A stretch of 64,000 bases of DNA, taken from assembly GCF_026745355.1 (NCBI RefSeq), contig NC_079206.1, forward strand, positions 5,167,044 through 5,231,043. Reading direction: 5' to 3'. A program made the position numbers and the translations under genes. This document shows positions 24,842-37,786 of this stretch, in pieces. Positions within the stretch are counted from its first letter, which is position 1; each line of letters starts with the position of its first letter. Below the pieces are notes generated by a model, which made no database searches, was not told where the DNA came from, and saw only the letters and a program-made list of their open reading frames with translations. This DNA is from Beta vulgaris subsp. vulgaris. Taxonomy: Eukaryota > Streptophyta > Magnoliopsida > Caryophyllales > Amaranthaceae.

Positions 24842-27800
24842 TCATCCGAAGGTTCGTGGTCCTTATATTAGTAAGCGCATGCGCATGTTACAAGAAAACG
24901 GGAGCGAGGGCAGACCCGAGGGTTTGCTCAGCTCATCCATTGATACTAGGCAGTATAGCAGTGCTCGCATGTTAGCCACCACATCTGAACCTGTGCCACC
25001 ACCCAAACAACCTAGGGCTAAACGACAAAAAAAAACAAAAGAAAGTAAAAATCAATACTACTCACCTTCTTTATTTCAAGGTTCTATTTAATATACATTT
25101 GTGGATAAGTAACTAATAATTATTTCCGGGTGAACCAGTTGGAGCTGCTATTAGCGTTGGCCAGGATATGCCAACAGCAGCACTAACTTTGCCTCCAGTA
25201 GACTGTTGTCCTAAATGTTCTGCAGTTAGATTAGTTTTTAAACCTCCTGGATTTTGTTGTTCTGATGGTGAAGTTGAAATTGCATCCAATTCGTTCCCAT
25301 CAGAACTCATTAGGCTCTTCACTTCACAAGATGATTATGCTGTGCACTTCAGAACATATTCACGCCTTTATAATAATCTATTTGCTTTCAGCTCTCTTGG
25401 TGGTAATTTTGATTCATGTACTCAAAAAGGCATTTACGTGTTCAAGTTGCATGGCCAAATCTACCACTTCATACCTAACTTATTGCCTACGGACCATAAC
25501 CCACAATACTTACAACTCTATTTCTATGATGCTCAACATGAATCAGAAAACCGTTTGAATTTGTTTCCTGAATTGAGGCCTGATGTGATAGCTATTATGA
25601 TGAAAATCATGCAACACAACCCCTATGCAAAATTTTTTAGATCTCTCCGTGAGCTTGATGTTGTTGAGGATACAGAAATACGCTTAAACAAAGACCCAGT
25701 GCTTGACCAGCGTGTTTACAATGCTCCAACTGCTGAAGAGGTTGCCGTAATATGGGCTGAGGATTCTGCAACCAGTTCGACTGGTGGGCCTCATATTATT
25801 GTACACGGCAAGGCTGAACGCGAGCATAGGATCATGCACTACTATGGGTGTTACGATCCATTACAGTATCCTCTCCTACGGCCCTACGGTGATTGTGGTT
25901 GGCACCACGGTCTTAAAAAAACGAGCAACGGTGGTCGTAAGCAACGTGCCCTTGCTCAGCAGAAAATGGCCACTGCATTAGGCGGGGATGTGCATACCTT
26001 CTTATCCGCTGAGGCTTCTGGTTAGCCTGATTTCTTCGCTCTCATTTAATTCTACTTTTTACACGACTACCTACTAAGGTCAACATTCGATGTCATTTTC
26101 CTTTTTGTAGTTGCGGCACAGTTGAAAACAGCTAGAACTCAAATTTCGTGCAGGGCATACTATGCATATGTCCTGCAAATGCGACCTAGGAGCTACATTT
26201 TGCGAGCGTGCCGTCTGTTTCAACAATTCATTGTTGATATGTACGTGAAGCTTGAAAACACGCGTTTAGATTTCTTTAGGCAAAATCAGGCAACAATCCG
26301 GGCAGAGTTGTATCAAGGCATCTTGGATTGCTTTGAAGGGGGCGAGAAGAGTGGAGCAAATGTGTAGACCTGGCAATGGACCAATCGGATCGGATTCGGA
26401 CCGGACCAATTCAGATCGGACCGTTTTCGGATCAAGTTACATTTGGACTGGGATCGGACCGGATCGGACCGTTTCGGATTGGGTCATCGTTCGGCCTATT
26501 ATTTCGGATCGGAATCGGACCGGACCAATTCAGATCGGACCGTTTTCGGATCAAGTTACATTCGGACCGGGAACGGACCGGATCGGTTCGTTTCGGATTG
26601 GGTCATCGTTCGGACTATTATTTCGGATCGGAATCGGACTATGGTGGAATGAATGGAATACTTATGCCAATGATATTTTTTTTATATAAAAAAAGGGTAA
26701 GTTTCGGGTATTTCGGATCAAAGCCTAATCGAAACCAATAATTTCGAATCGGTTTACCTTCGGGTCGGATCGGTTTCGGATCGGGTAAGATTATATCGGA
26801 TCATTCGGATTTCGGATGAGTTTCGGATCAAGATTATTTCGGATCGGGATTCGGACCGGATCAGGACCGTTTCGGATTCGGATCAAGGTTCGGACCGTCT
26901 CGTTCGGACCCGGATCGGACCACGGATCGGATATTTCGGACCGGATTTTCGGATCGGGACCAACTTTGCCAGGTCTACAAATGTGGGCCATAGGGTTATC
27001 CTTCCGCCTAGCTTTCTTGGTGGACCCCGTGACATGAAGCGCCGTTACTTAAATGCACTGAGCCTGGTGCAACGCTATGGTAAGCCTGACCTTTTTATTA
27101 CCATGACGTGTAATCCAAACTGGCCTGAAATCAAGGAACACCTTGCTCCAGGTGAGCTGGCTCAGCATCGACCAGATATAGTCGCCCATGTTTTCCGTGC
27201 AAAATTGCTTCAATTGAAAAAAAAAGTTGTAGAAGAAAGTGCATTGGGTGAGGTTGCAGCGTATACGTATGTTGTAGAATTTCAAAAACGCGGTTTGCCG
27301 CATGCGCATATGTTGCTAATCATGAAACCATCTTACAAAATCAAAGAATCTAATGCATTTGACAAGTTTATAAGTGCTGAAATTCCTGATGAGAGCAATC
27401 CCCACTTGCGAAGAATTGTTTTAAGCCACATGATGCATGGACCATGTGGGAAAGCTAACCCTGAATGCCCTTGTATGAAACACAAGAGTAGCCCAGGAAC
27501 ATGCAAGTATGGGTATCCAAAGACATTTCAAGAAGAAACAAGTACACATGAAAACGGTTTCCCCCTTTACAAACGGAGAAATGATGGTCAAAAGCCTATC
27601 ATTCGCAAGTTTGCCATGGATAATAGATGGGTTATACCATATAATCCGTACCTCTCTGCCCTCTTCAATTGTCATTTAAATGTCGAAGTTTGTTCAACAA
27701 TCCAAGCAGTGAAGTACATATACAAGTATGTTTATAAAGGCCACGACAAAATATCATTCGCTGTGTCTAAACAGAAAGATCCAAAACCAGTTGATGAAAT

Positions 27801-30050
27801 TACACAATTTCAAACTGGCCGGTGGGTTTCGCCATGTGAAGCTGCATGGCGAATTTTTTCATTTGACCTATTTGAAATGTATCCTCCTGTGCTTCCTCTT
27901 CAAGTCCATTTGCCAAATGCACAAACAATCCAGTTCAAGCCTGCTGAACAGCTTGCTCGTATTGTGGCAAATGATGTAAGATCTCGGACCTCGCTCACTG
28001 AGTTTTTCAAAATGAATGCAACTACAGATGGTGCATCACAATTTCTATACTCAGAATTCCCAGAACATTATGTGTGGACTGCTTCTACAAAGACATGGAG
28101 TAAGAGAGTGCACAAAAGATTTGTTGTTGGCCGTTTGATATTTGTTGTTCCATCAGAGGGTGAGCGGTACTTCCTACGCCTTCTTCTTGCTCATGTACGT
28201 GGACCTACATCATTTGATAATCTGCGAACTGTCAATGGCTACTTATGTGCAACGTTCCAAGAAGCAGCATTGAAATTAGGGCTGCTTGAAGAAGATGATT
28301 CCATTGTAAAATGCATGGAAGAAGCATCTGGTGTTGAAATGCCTAGCGCATTGCGGCGTTTGTTCATGACAATCTTAATCTTTTGTAAGCCTACCAACCC
28401 TCGAGCCTTGTGGGACCAGTTCTATGAAAACCTTTCTGAAGACTTTGCACGCAAGTTTCCTAAAGAAAAAGCAAAGGTTGCACAGCTCACTATAAAAGCA
28501 ATTGAACGCCTCCTTGAGGATATGGGGAAAACTTTAGAAGAATTTGATCTTCATGATTTGCAGAATTGAGAGCGATGAAATCAGAAGAACTAAGGATATT
28601 ATTGATGCACTTGATGCACCAATACCAGATGAGTACAGAGAAGCGCGCGCACATTTGAACTGCAAACAACAAGAAGCATTTGATATATTATCAATCACGT
28701 TCAAACAGGAAAACCTGCCGCCTTCTTTGTAGATGGTCCAGGAGGAACAGGGAAAACGTACTTGTATCAAGCACTCTATGCAGAGGTGCGCTTGATGAAT
28801 AAAATTGTTCTACCTGTAGCAACATCGGGCATTGCTGCAGCAAACATAGTCACTGGTCGAACTGCTCATTCTCGATTTAAAATACCTCTTGATCACACTG
28901 TCTCAAAGGCGTGCAACGTGTCTAAGCAAAGCGGGCTCGCACACTTTTAAAAGAAGCTGGCTTGATTATTTGGGATGAGTCTTCAATGGCTCGGAAGGAA
29001 AACATAGAATCGCTGGACCTACTGTTGCGAGACTTATGCGACCCCGATGTTGTATTTGGAGGCAAAGTTGTTGTCTTTGGCGGTGATTTCCGCCAAGTTT
29101 TACCAGTTGTGCCGCACAGAACTCAGAATGAAGCTGTAGAAGCTAGCCTCGTGTCATCTACCCTGTGGCCCACATTTACGCGCTACAGCCTTACTGAAAA
29201 TATGCGCGCTCGAGAAGACCAACAATTCTCTGACTTCTTACTTAATCTTGGCAATGGGTGCCTGCAAACTGCTGAAGTGGAGTTCGTTGAAGTACCACCA
29301 CAGATTGTATTGGCTACTGATCCAAATGGCAATTCTGTAAATGATCTTGTGGAAAACGTTTTCCCAGAGATCAGTGTAGGCCCGTTTTCTAACGATTTCT
29401 TTACAGATCGAGCAATTTTAACACCTATGAATGAAGATGTTGATGGGCTAAACAATGATTTAATTGCGAGATTCCCTGGAGAGGCAGTTATCTACAAGAG
29501 TTTCGATATGATCCTTGATGATTCCTGCAACATGTATCCATCAGAATTCTTGAATACCCTTTGTCCAGGCGGTATGAGCCCGCATGAATTAGTCTTGAAA
29601 GAAAACAACCCAGTTATTCTGCTCCGTAACCTTGCTCCTGCTGCTGGCCTATGCAATGGTACACGGCTGGTTTGTAAACGCTTTTTGCCTAACATCATTG
29701 AATGCGTCATCATTACTGGTCACCACAAAGGAGATACTGTGTTTCTGCCCCGCATCAATCTCAGGCCATCTATTTCAGCCAACTACCCTTTCCAGTTCCA
29801 AAGGAAACAATTTCCCATTAAGCTTAGTTTTGCAATGACTGTTAATAAGTCACGGGGACAGACCCTGAATCAGGTCGGCTTGTACCTACATCGACCTTGT
29901 TTTTCGCACGGGCAGCTGTATGTAGGCTTGTCTCATGCACGTAAATCCAGTAAAGTAAAAGTCCTGTCCAGCTCATCTACACAGGAGCAACCTCACAGTG
30001 TTAAGAATGTTATCTCTTTTAAGGTGTTAGCAAAAGCGGGCATTATATAA
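24842..30050 (+). pseudogene. Helitron Rep/PIF1-type helicase (RepHel), broken
   Basis: The protein nicks and unwinds DNA for rolling-circle transposition. The basic N-terminal exon (24842-about 25078) is followed by 25139-26020, an intron 26021-26110 (GT-AG) and 26111-28566. The Rep part shows the HUH motif in GLPHAHMLLIM (about 27292) and the tyrosine motif VKYIYKYVYKGHD (about 27709). The helicase part shows Walker A DGPGGTGKTYLY (about 28733), Walker B IIWDESSM, GGDFRQVLPVV, TVNKSRGQTLNQ and YVGLSHA. Damage: a 613-bp MITE at 26365-26977 sits between codons for GANV and GHRVILPP, and frame changes occur near 28563, 28708 and 28943, all between Rep and the middle of the helicase. The last 362 codons (to 30050) are open. 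It is clearly RepHel, and non-functional as it stands. Confidence 0.9.
26365..26977. mobile_element. hAT-type MITE inserted in the Rep coding region
   Basis: The 613-bp element has 12-bp perfect inverted ends TAGACCTGGCAA and TTGCCAGGTCTA, and is flanked by an exact 8-bp duplication CAAATGTG (26357-26364 and 26978-26985), the hAT signature. The interior is a dense array of GGATCGGACCG-like words in both orientations. Removing it and one duplication copy leaves the Rep frame open across the junction. Frames inside it are repeat translations. Confidence 0.93.
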
Positions 30051-32315
30051 TGGTATCTCGCTAATGGTCAGTGCCACTTTGCTGCATTTAAATAATCTGG
30101 CCTTTGTATGTTTCACAACACTTTTACTAATGCTTGGCTATGGCCTGTATTGCAGGGTGCTTTACGTCTAAACTTAATACGAGTATGATCCTATGAAAAA
30201 ACTAGGTACAGGCTAACTTGCATTGCAAAACTAATTAGGTGAGCTCGCTTATTTGACTTCTCTTTATAGCAGCTTGATCGAAGCATTAGATTGATGCTTG
30301 TGCACTAATTATGTTGCAGTGCACTTTGTAGGTCCCGCTGTGATTTCTACCGACTTACTATTTTAGCTGACATTTGGTAGGCACGTAACAATTCAACACC
30401 TGAGGTAACTACTGTGACTAATATTCACTTTTAAATTTAATAGCGTTTACTAGAGCATGAGCCTAAATTACCTGATTCCTCTGTTTCTCATCCTGGTCAG
30501 CTATGTTTCTCACCAACCTATTACAGTTTGCGCGTGCAAAACTCACTGCCATTTTGAGTCGACGCACTCTCCAGATGAACTTCACCATCGCTAGCTTTCA
30601 ACGCTTGTGCATGTGCACTTTCACTACTTCCTTCCAATCTTAGATGTATCTTGAAACGCACTTAATACTGTCTGCTAGAACATCCAGTAGCTCGGTGTAT
30701 TTTGAAATAAGAAACTACCATTCAACTTTGAGATTTGTAACTTTTAAACTTCAAAAAGAGACTTCAATTGCAAATATACATTTGCTGCTAATTTTTTTTT
30801 TGCAGGCCATCAATTGAAAAAGAGTCAACTATGTCCAGATGCACCATGAACACATATTACTTTTCAGTTTTTACATGCGTGCTCTGCTCATTACAAGTAA
30901 TACTGCTAATTATGTACTCCATTGCATCTAAGACGTTCCTACAAGCTTTCCTAATATCCCCTTTTCTACTGCTCCCCCTCGCCCCTGTAATTATTTTGCA
31001 CTTGCTATACAGATAACCATAAGATGTGCCGTGGTGTGCCCTCGAGCACAGGTGTAAGATAACTAGCATTTCGATATCTCCTATGTTAAATTTATTTCCA
31101 GGTCGTTTGCACTTACTCATATTAACAAACATGCTTACATTGAATTACGCCATCAGACATGCAAAGATGTACTTGTGCCTCAAGGCTTGGCATAATACAT
31201 ACAGACATTTACTCTATTGGTTGCACTGCTTCAAACCAAGTATGTCAGTTTGCTGTGCTCATCTCCTTTCAAGCATTTGTCTATATGAAAATGCATGTGT
31301 TAAATCTAATTTATTTCAGCGTCTTCTGTGTGTTACAGGATTTTTTCGCAAAAATTGACGCATACCATGCTCGGAGCTACGCTGCAGCAGGCCAGTTAAT
31401 CGATAGTATAAATGGATGCTAATAGTGAGCTTCTTGCACCTAAACTTCTCCCTTTAGTTCGCGTTATCCATGATTAATCTATACTCAATTATTTGCAATG
31501 GTTCCTTGCCCCATTGGTGTGTCTTATTCAATTGTTTTGCTGTGTGTGTTTTAAAACGACCATTCTACATGGCATACTAATTAATTCTTCTTAATCTACT
31601 TACAACTGGATAATATGCTAACTTAGTAAGACAAAGAGCTTTTTATCTACCAACATGTTCAATATGTTGTCTTTAAAAGGCAAAAGAGTTTAAAACTAAC
31701 TACATGTTCAGACTTCTTAAAGCCTACAAGCCACTAAGTCATATGTGTGCAGATGCAAAGTAGCTAAAACAAATTTGAGAGCCAACTGGACTAAATTTTA
31801 AACGCTACCCAGGGAATTCTTCCTTCAGTAGCTAAAATTAACACACCAACTTAGTTAGTTTTAAACAACCATTTGCTTTCTAAAAGTAACTTAAATAGTG
31901 TCCACTTTAGTCTGAGGAAGCTGTAGACTTTTACCACTGTACGCAAGCATGTTCCAGATCTCCTCCATTTAAAATATAAATGTAAAGCTAAAATGTGGTC
32001 CTCAATTCAGCTTGAATAATTAATATTATTATGTTGTACTATCGTTCTAATTAAGTTGCCTTCTCTAACACACTAAAGTACAACAACTTCCTGAAATTGT
32101 AAACCACACCAGTGAAAAGGACACATCATAACCTTGTATGACTGATAGAAAGAGTTTTTTTAAAAAAAAAGTGCTGCCTACACACTCTACATTAACCAAA
32201 TCCTTTCCAAAAGGACACTGAAACATCATTCACTTTTACACCTCACATGATTGCTCTACTTTTTCTCTACCTCACTACTTCCCACGTACAAAAGCAGCAA
32301 ACTACAATAACTCAC
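30051..32315. other. Helitron spacer between RepHel and the RPA-like gene
   Basis: No gene recognised. The two short frames at 30831-31016 and 31026-31422 are hydrophobic or unsupported. Many TTTAAA(A/G) words and short non-coding repeats are present. Confidence 0.4.
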
Positions 32316-33280
32316 TATAAAGCTAATTAGCTCCCACAGTTCCACCACTCTCCTTCTGATCAAATTTAGTTTCATCCACCAACTCAAGGTAAGTTTACTT
32401 TCAAATGGCTTTGGCTTAACTTCAAGCAATAATACTAGCCACATTGAATGCTCTTTTCCTGCTTTTATTCATTCTTTGTCTTATTTAGCCTGTGCATTTA
32501 AAGCTTCCATCTTATATTCTCCAATTATTAGCATTTATAGTTACAATTTTCTTCAGTGTGGCTATCTTTATCAAGAAAAACTGCTTCCAAATGCTGTTAA
32601 GAATTAGTTCCACCTACATAAGATCTGTCTATGCTTTTACAAAAAAAAAAAAACATTTCAAAAACTCCACTAACTAGATTCTGTAGCTTCTTCCAAAATA
32701 TATCTAAGAGCTAAAATTAGCTACTATATCTTCCCACACTGATTAGCTTCTCTAAAAGCATAAATTAACTCTAACAAAAGTATAGCATGCAAAACCTTTT
32801 TACAAAAAAAACATCTTCCTCATTTACCTTCCACAATAAAAGAAAATCATTGTTTACTCGAAAATGAATAGTCATGATCCGCTAAGAATCTAAACTTTTG
32901 CTAGCACAATACACTAGGAACTGTCCAAAAAATCGAAATAGTAACTGAGTGTCAAGTAGTGAAGCGAAATAAACTTAGTTGCGTATTCTTGTAATCATAA
33001 TTAACATACTTGGGCAGCTAACTCTTCAATGTATTTTCTAGCATGTCAGGGTACCTAAAACTAGACTCAGTTGTTCTATATTGTCACTATGTGCAATGCA
33101 TCAAGGTGTGTCTCTAAACTAGACGGCATTGCTTGCGATCTATCCAGGATACGACTTCCTTTAGCTTGAATTAGAACTATATATTGCCTTAAACCTCGAT
33201 AAAAATGCATGAACTTAGTATGTATCTTTAGAATCCACAATATTCGTTCTAACACATTTGTGCAAAACTTTGTTTGTAGC
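32316..33280 (+). promoter_or_regulatory. TATA box, 5'UTR exon and 5'UTR intron of the RPA-like gene
   Basis: A TATAAAG at 32316-32322 precedes a C-rich leader ending AACTCAAG, followed by the strong donor GTAAGT at 32389. An acceptor (TTTGTTTGTAG) ends at 33279, one base before the RPA ATG at 33281. The layout suggests a Pol II promoter with a short leader exon (about 32345-32388) and a leader intron of about 890 bp. Confidence 0.55.
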
Positions 33281-36032
33281 ATGAAACCCGAAAAAACTTA
33301 CCTTGATAAGTTAACTCCCGCAACAAAAGCATACAAGGTCAGAGTCAAGCTAAAAGAAAAATCACGTACATTGGTTTCGCCTCAAAAAAAGACTCGGTAC
33401 CAACAACTCCTCTTTGAGGATGAGAAGGTTGTTAGCTTTGTATATGTTCTATTTCCTTATGTCTACCACTCTACCTAGCAGTCGATAATTTTGCTTTTCT
33501 TAATTTCTCTAGCAATAAGTTCTAACATTGTACTTGCCCTGTGTTTATTACCATATCCCTAACTGTGTGTCTACGCTAACTACTTTCCACACCGCTGATT
33601 TAAATGGTAGGGCAATAAAATGCGTGGCGCGCTGTTTGAAAATCAGATTGAGGAATATGAATCTGTCTTTAAGAGCAACCACGAGTATGAGATTGCAAAT
33701 GCACCTTTAAAGCAGTGTGGGCCGCTATGCCACTCGAGAAGATGACTGCCAAATGAGTTTTGGCGGACAGGCCATGATTCAAGACTTAGACCCTGAGGCA
33801 GAGCCTGTGGAGCCTGAATATCAACCGATAGCTACTATCCCTCGCACAGCCGATGCTAATGATCGATATGGTGCGCACCTTTCCTTTTTTAAATTACTTA
33901 AGCATTTGCGCTAATCCTAATTGTGTGTCTCTTACTGCTTAGATGTGTTGGTCATTGTCTTATTCGTTGAAGATACTCGATCAATAACAACTTCATCTGG
34001 TGTTACACATGAAGTGCGCGAGGTCGTCATTACTGACCACAGATCTAAACTACTGCTTTGCACATTGATATCCTTCAAAAGCATCACACCAACTAATGAA
34101 CAAGTTTTTTTCTCCGTGCAGCGCTGAACAACCGTTAACCATTTCTGTGTGGGACGATCTTACAGGGACAGAAGCCAACCTCTTGAAATCATGGGTTGGG
34201 CCAGCCCTTGTCGTTGGCTTCACATCTCTCAAACCATCTAGCCACAAAGGTCAGATATTTCATACTATGCAGCCACACCTAGAATAATGCTCAGAACTAT
34301 CTCAGAACTTTAATATAGCCATTATTCCTGCTTAACGACTTGATCATATATAATGCGTTCTGCTCATATTAACATTCATGTTCTTGAATAAGATGTTTCT
34401 GGTGCATCAAAAAAAATGTATAGATCTTCATATTCCTGATAAACCCAAAGTTGCATTGCCTTAAGTACACATTTATACTAGAACTTGAACTCATACACCT
34501 TACTTACAGGTTTTTCTCTTTCAACTACTATGTCAACTTCATTTCACCGCAATCCAGTTGGAGATAGAGCAGATGCACTACGCCAATGGTTTGTCACTTC
34601 AATTCATACCATCTCTCATCAATTATATTAACTATTCGATATCTTACACGGCACTATACTTCACTGCAGGTCCAGGGAAAAGCGTGCACTGGTGCTTTCA
34701 AGGATGGAACGCATTCAGGAGGTTCGGAATCCAACCGAACAAAATGAAGTCCTCTCGATTGAGTCGATCAAGTTAAAAGAGGTAACCTATATAGCTGTTA
34801 GTGCCACGATGTTCTCCATATTTACAAAACGCCTGCAAAATACATAATCATGCTTGTTGAGAATCTTAGTACCGTGTGTTACTCATGCAAACAAACCATT
34901 TAATTAGCAGTTCAAATTTTTCTTAAACCACAGGTCGGAAATACGCTACAGGATGAAAGGCACTGGATTAAAATCACCATTCCAGAACCCGAGCGCTCGA
35001 AAATTGTGACATACATCGGCTGCAACAACTGCGGTAAGAGAACTGAAATGGATGTCGGCTCTTCCTTCGCATGCAAGTTTTGCTCCAAGGAAGGATGCAT
35101 AGCAGCTCCTAGGTATTCTTTTCATAGGCGCACTACTTTACACACACCACTGATTCCACTGTCTTATGCACCTGTACATCTGTCCTTCTACAGAATAACT
35201 TTCAAATTTGACGCTACCGATGGCACCGGAGATATGACCTTCACAGCGTTCACCCAAGAATGTGAAATCCTTTTTAGGATGGACGCATCTGAGATCTACG
35301 ATGAAATTGCTGCTGTAAGTACACAGGCCTTATATCATAGTTAGTTGTGTTCTTCAATGATTGCTTACAGCATTGGCTCTAATTGCTCTAATTACAAAGA
35401 CAAAACTCTACACTTGCCTGCTCACCCACCTTGCTGCTGTACTAATAATGACAATAAAACTCTTAGGTAAAGCAGGAGACACATGTATAAATCTAATTTG
35501 ACCTTTCGTAAGACCTTTTAGCAATTGCTTGATCTCAGACACTTTAAACACCTGTTGTATGAATACAAGTCCATCTAACTTATGAACTATCTGCCTATGG
35601 TATTCTCAGCATACCTAAGAAGCAACCGAGGTAGGCACAAAAGCTTAACTACGTTTTGAACTTTATCTCCCTCTTTTTTAAAACAAAAAAAAGTAAGATT
35701 TCCGGACATAAATAAATCTTAAAAAGTACAATTCCACCTTGTTATAGAAAATTAAACAAACCTGCGCTAAGTATTCTTCCGAGTTTCTACATAATGGTCC
35801 CAATCAATTCATGTACTTTGATACAGTTTCCATGTTCAATTTGCTTCCTCTACTTAATTAGAGCAAACCACACTAAATCGTGTTGCATATTCTGATGCAG
35901 GGAATATTCAAATTTGAACCAATCGCACACCGGCTTAGCACAAGGCCATTCCTCTTACAAATTGCTCCAGGGACCGCACTTGCTCGGAACAAGATCCTAA
36001 CTTGGGTTCCAAAGGCTGTTCGCTGGAATTAG
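33281..36032 (+). pseudogene. Helitron-encoded RPA70-like single-strand DNA-binding protein, slightly damaged
   Basis: Nine exons: 33281-33427, 33611-33870, 33943-about 34045, 34122-34249, 34510-34588, 34670-34781, 34934-35112, 35194-35314, 35901-36032. The N-terminal OB-fold segment is MKPEKTYLDKL to ALFENQIEEYESVF. A second OB region follows (LTISVWDDLTGTEANLL), then a C-terminal zinc-ribbon OB fold (CNNCGKRTEM, CKFCSKEGC, FKFDATDGTGDMTF). RPA-like genes are typical cargo of plant Helitrons and presumably bind the single strand formed during rolling-circle transfer. Damage is limited: a one-base frame change in exon 2 near 33718, and no GT donor after exon 3 (the expected site reads CAGATC). 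Otherwise phases agree. Most likely a recently inactivated gene. Confidence 0.85.
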
Positions 36033-37544
36033 CACAGCCCAGTTAACTAATCTGCCCTTTTTGCATAATGTGGGCTTCTGATAGGAACAAAGATCTTTTG
36101 TGTTGCTCACTTCAAATCACATTCTTTGTCCTATACGACACCCCTACTACTTGCTAATCAAGTGGTATGTGTTAAGTTTATTAGGTAATTAGCTTTTGTA
36201 GTAAATACTTTTGGGTGCACAAATACTTTGCACAAGCTTTAACATCGACTCATCAGATGTGCTCTTAGTTGCTCTTTTTAGTGTACAAGCACTTGGCATG
36301 AACTCTAGCATTAGCGCATGAGATCTGTACTCTTAGCCTGATTACACTAACTTATCAAGTCGCCAACTTGATCTTTCTAAAATGCTCCTTTATTTAGTAG
36401 TATGTATCTATGTCTATATTATGCCTAAGTGCTCTTTTCCATTGTGTTTACATCAATTCTATTACGAAGCTTAAAAGTTATCTTACCAATTCCTCATTGT
36501 TCCCCTGTCTACACATCTAGCGACATTTACATTAGCCACCTCTTACTCTCTTTTAAAAACTTATCATAGCACACCCTTTTTAAAAAACAAAGTTCAACTA
36601 ACAAAGCAAGCTAATGTAGGAAGGAAACAACTTAAAACACATTTATAGAATGCAAACCAGTTATGAGAATATGCTTCCATTCCAAACTTATCTTTGATAG
36701 CTTTACAATCGTTAATGTCTACCTTACATTGTTCTAAACACGAGCATTAGTCTTATAGTCTACAAGTTATTACACATTAATGTGTCTAAGATAATTCTAA
36801 AAATCCGTAACATGACAAACATATATTTACACTTTGTTTCATATCATGCGAAAACGGACATCAAGTTCACTTCATCTAACCAACTACAAATACCACTCCA
36901 ACAAAATGTTACCGGAATAATTACGCCTAAGAACTTCATTAATACTCCCTCCATCCCAATTTATTTGCTACATTTTGCCATTTTAAGTGTGTTGCAATTT
37001 TTTTACTGCATTTATAACTATTTCTATATATAATACATAAAACAACTGAACTGAACTGAACTAAACTTATTGGAGCTAAACTAAACTAAACTGAACTTAT
37101 TAGAGCTGAACTAAACTATATTGAACTGAACTAAATTGAACTGAACTAAACAGAAAATAAAGTAGGAAAAACGGACCCTAACTCTTTACTTTTCACTATG
37201 TATTACTCCCTCTATCCCAAAATATAGTTCTCATTTCTATTTTTTAAGTCAAAGTTTCGAATCTTTAATCAAATATTCTCATTAGTGTATACAAGAAAAC
37301 ATATTAATGTGAAGCCTTGTTGGATCCAGCTCAACGTCTACATTCAAAAAATCAATTTTGTATATTTTGTACTAATACGAATGGAAAATATAATAAGTCA
37401 AAGAGTTTCTCACAAAAAAGGATTTCGTCACCCCGTAATTTTGCAAAAGAGGACAAAATTCTTTTTGTGAGAAACCAACTGGATTGCGGTGAAATGAAGT
37501 TGCATAGTAGTTGAAAGAGAAACCCCCTTTTCTATTTACACCAT
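36033..37544. other. Helitron spacer after the RPA-like gene
   Basis: Non-coding. Two Stowaway-like ends (CTCCCTCCATCCCAATTTAT near 36953 and CTCCCTCTATCCCAAAATAT near 37205) and a CTGAACTGAA-rich stretch (about 37040-37160) suggest decayed or nested MITEs, but no complete element was defined. A relative of the CTGAACT stretch is at about 40241-40400. Confidence 0.4.
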
Positions 37545-37553
37545 TATAAATAC
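37545..37553 (+). promoter_or_regulatory. Possible TATA box for the lysine-rich ORF
   Basis: TATAAATAC lies about 240 bases upstream of the ATG at 37787. It is followed by a pyrimidine-rich leader (CTTCTCCTCTCTTCATCTTC near 37722), as in plant 5'UTRs. Confidence 0.4.
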
Positions 37554-37786
37554 AGTGTTTATCCTTACTGCTATAACCATATCTAACATTATTAAAAATT
37601 GCCATAAATGACACCTTCCTCCTAACGTCCAGCTTTAATATCACTCTAACCCATAAGCTTTCACATCAGTCTAACCCTCACCCAACTTTTCCTTTTCCTC
37701 TCTTGATCTTCCACACCTTCCTTCTCCTCTCTTCATCTTCTACCCCTTTCTTCCGCCATTCTTTTCCGTCGAATTCTCATCTAAAA

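Noticed and set aside
26333..26991. Several long overlapping frames (up to 121 codons) on both strands
   Set aside because: They are translations of the GGATCGGACCG-type repeat inside the hAT-type MITE and exist in all frames because of the repeat's base composition.
37703..37786. Upstream start extending the lysine-rich ORF by 28 residues
   Set aside because: The extension encodes a Ser/Leu/Phe-rich stretch from a pyrimidine-rich leader. The ATG at 37787 fits a plant start better.
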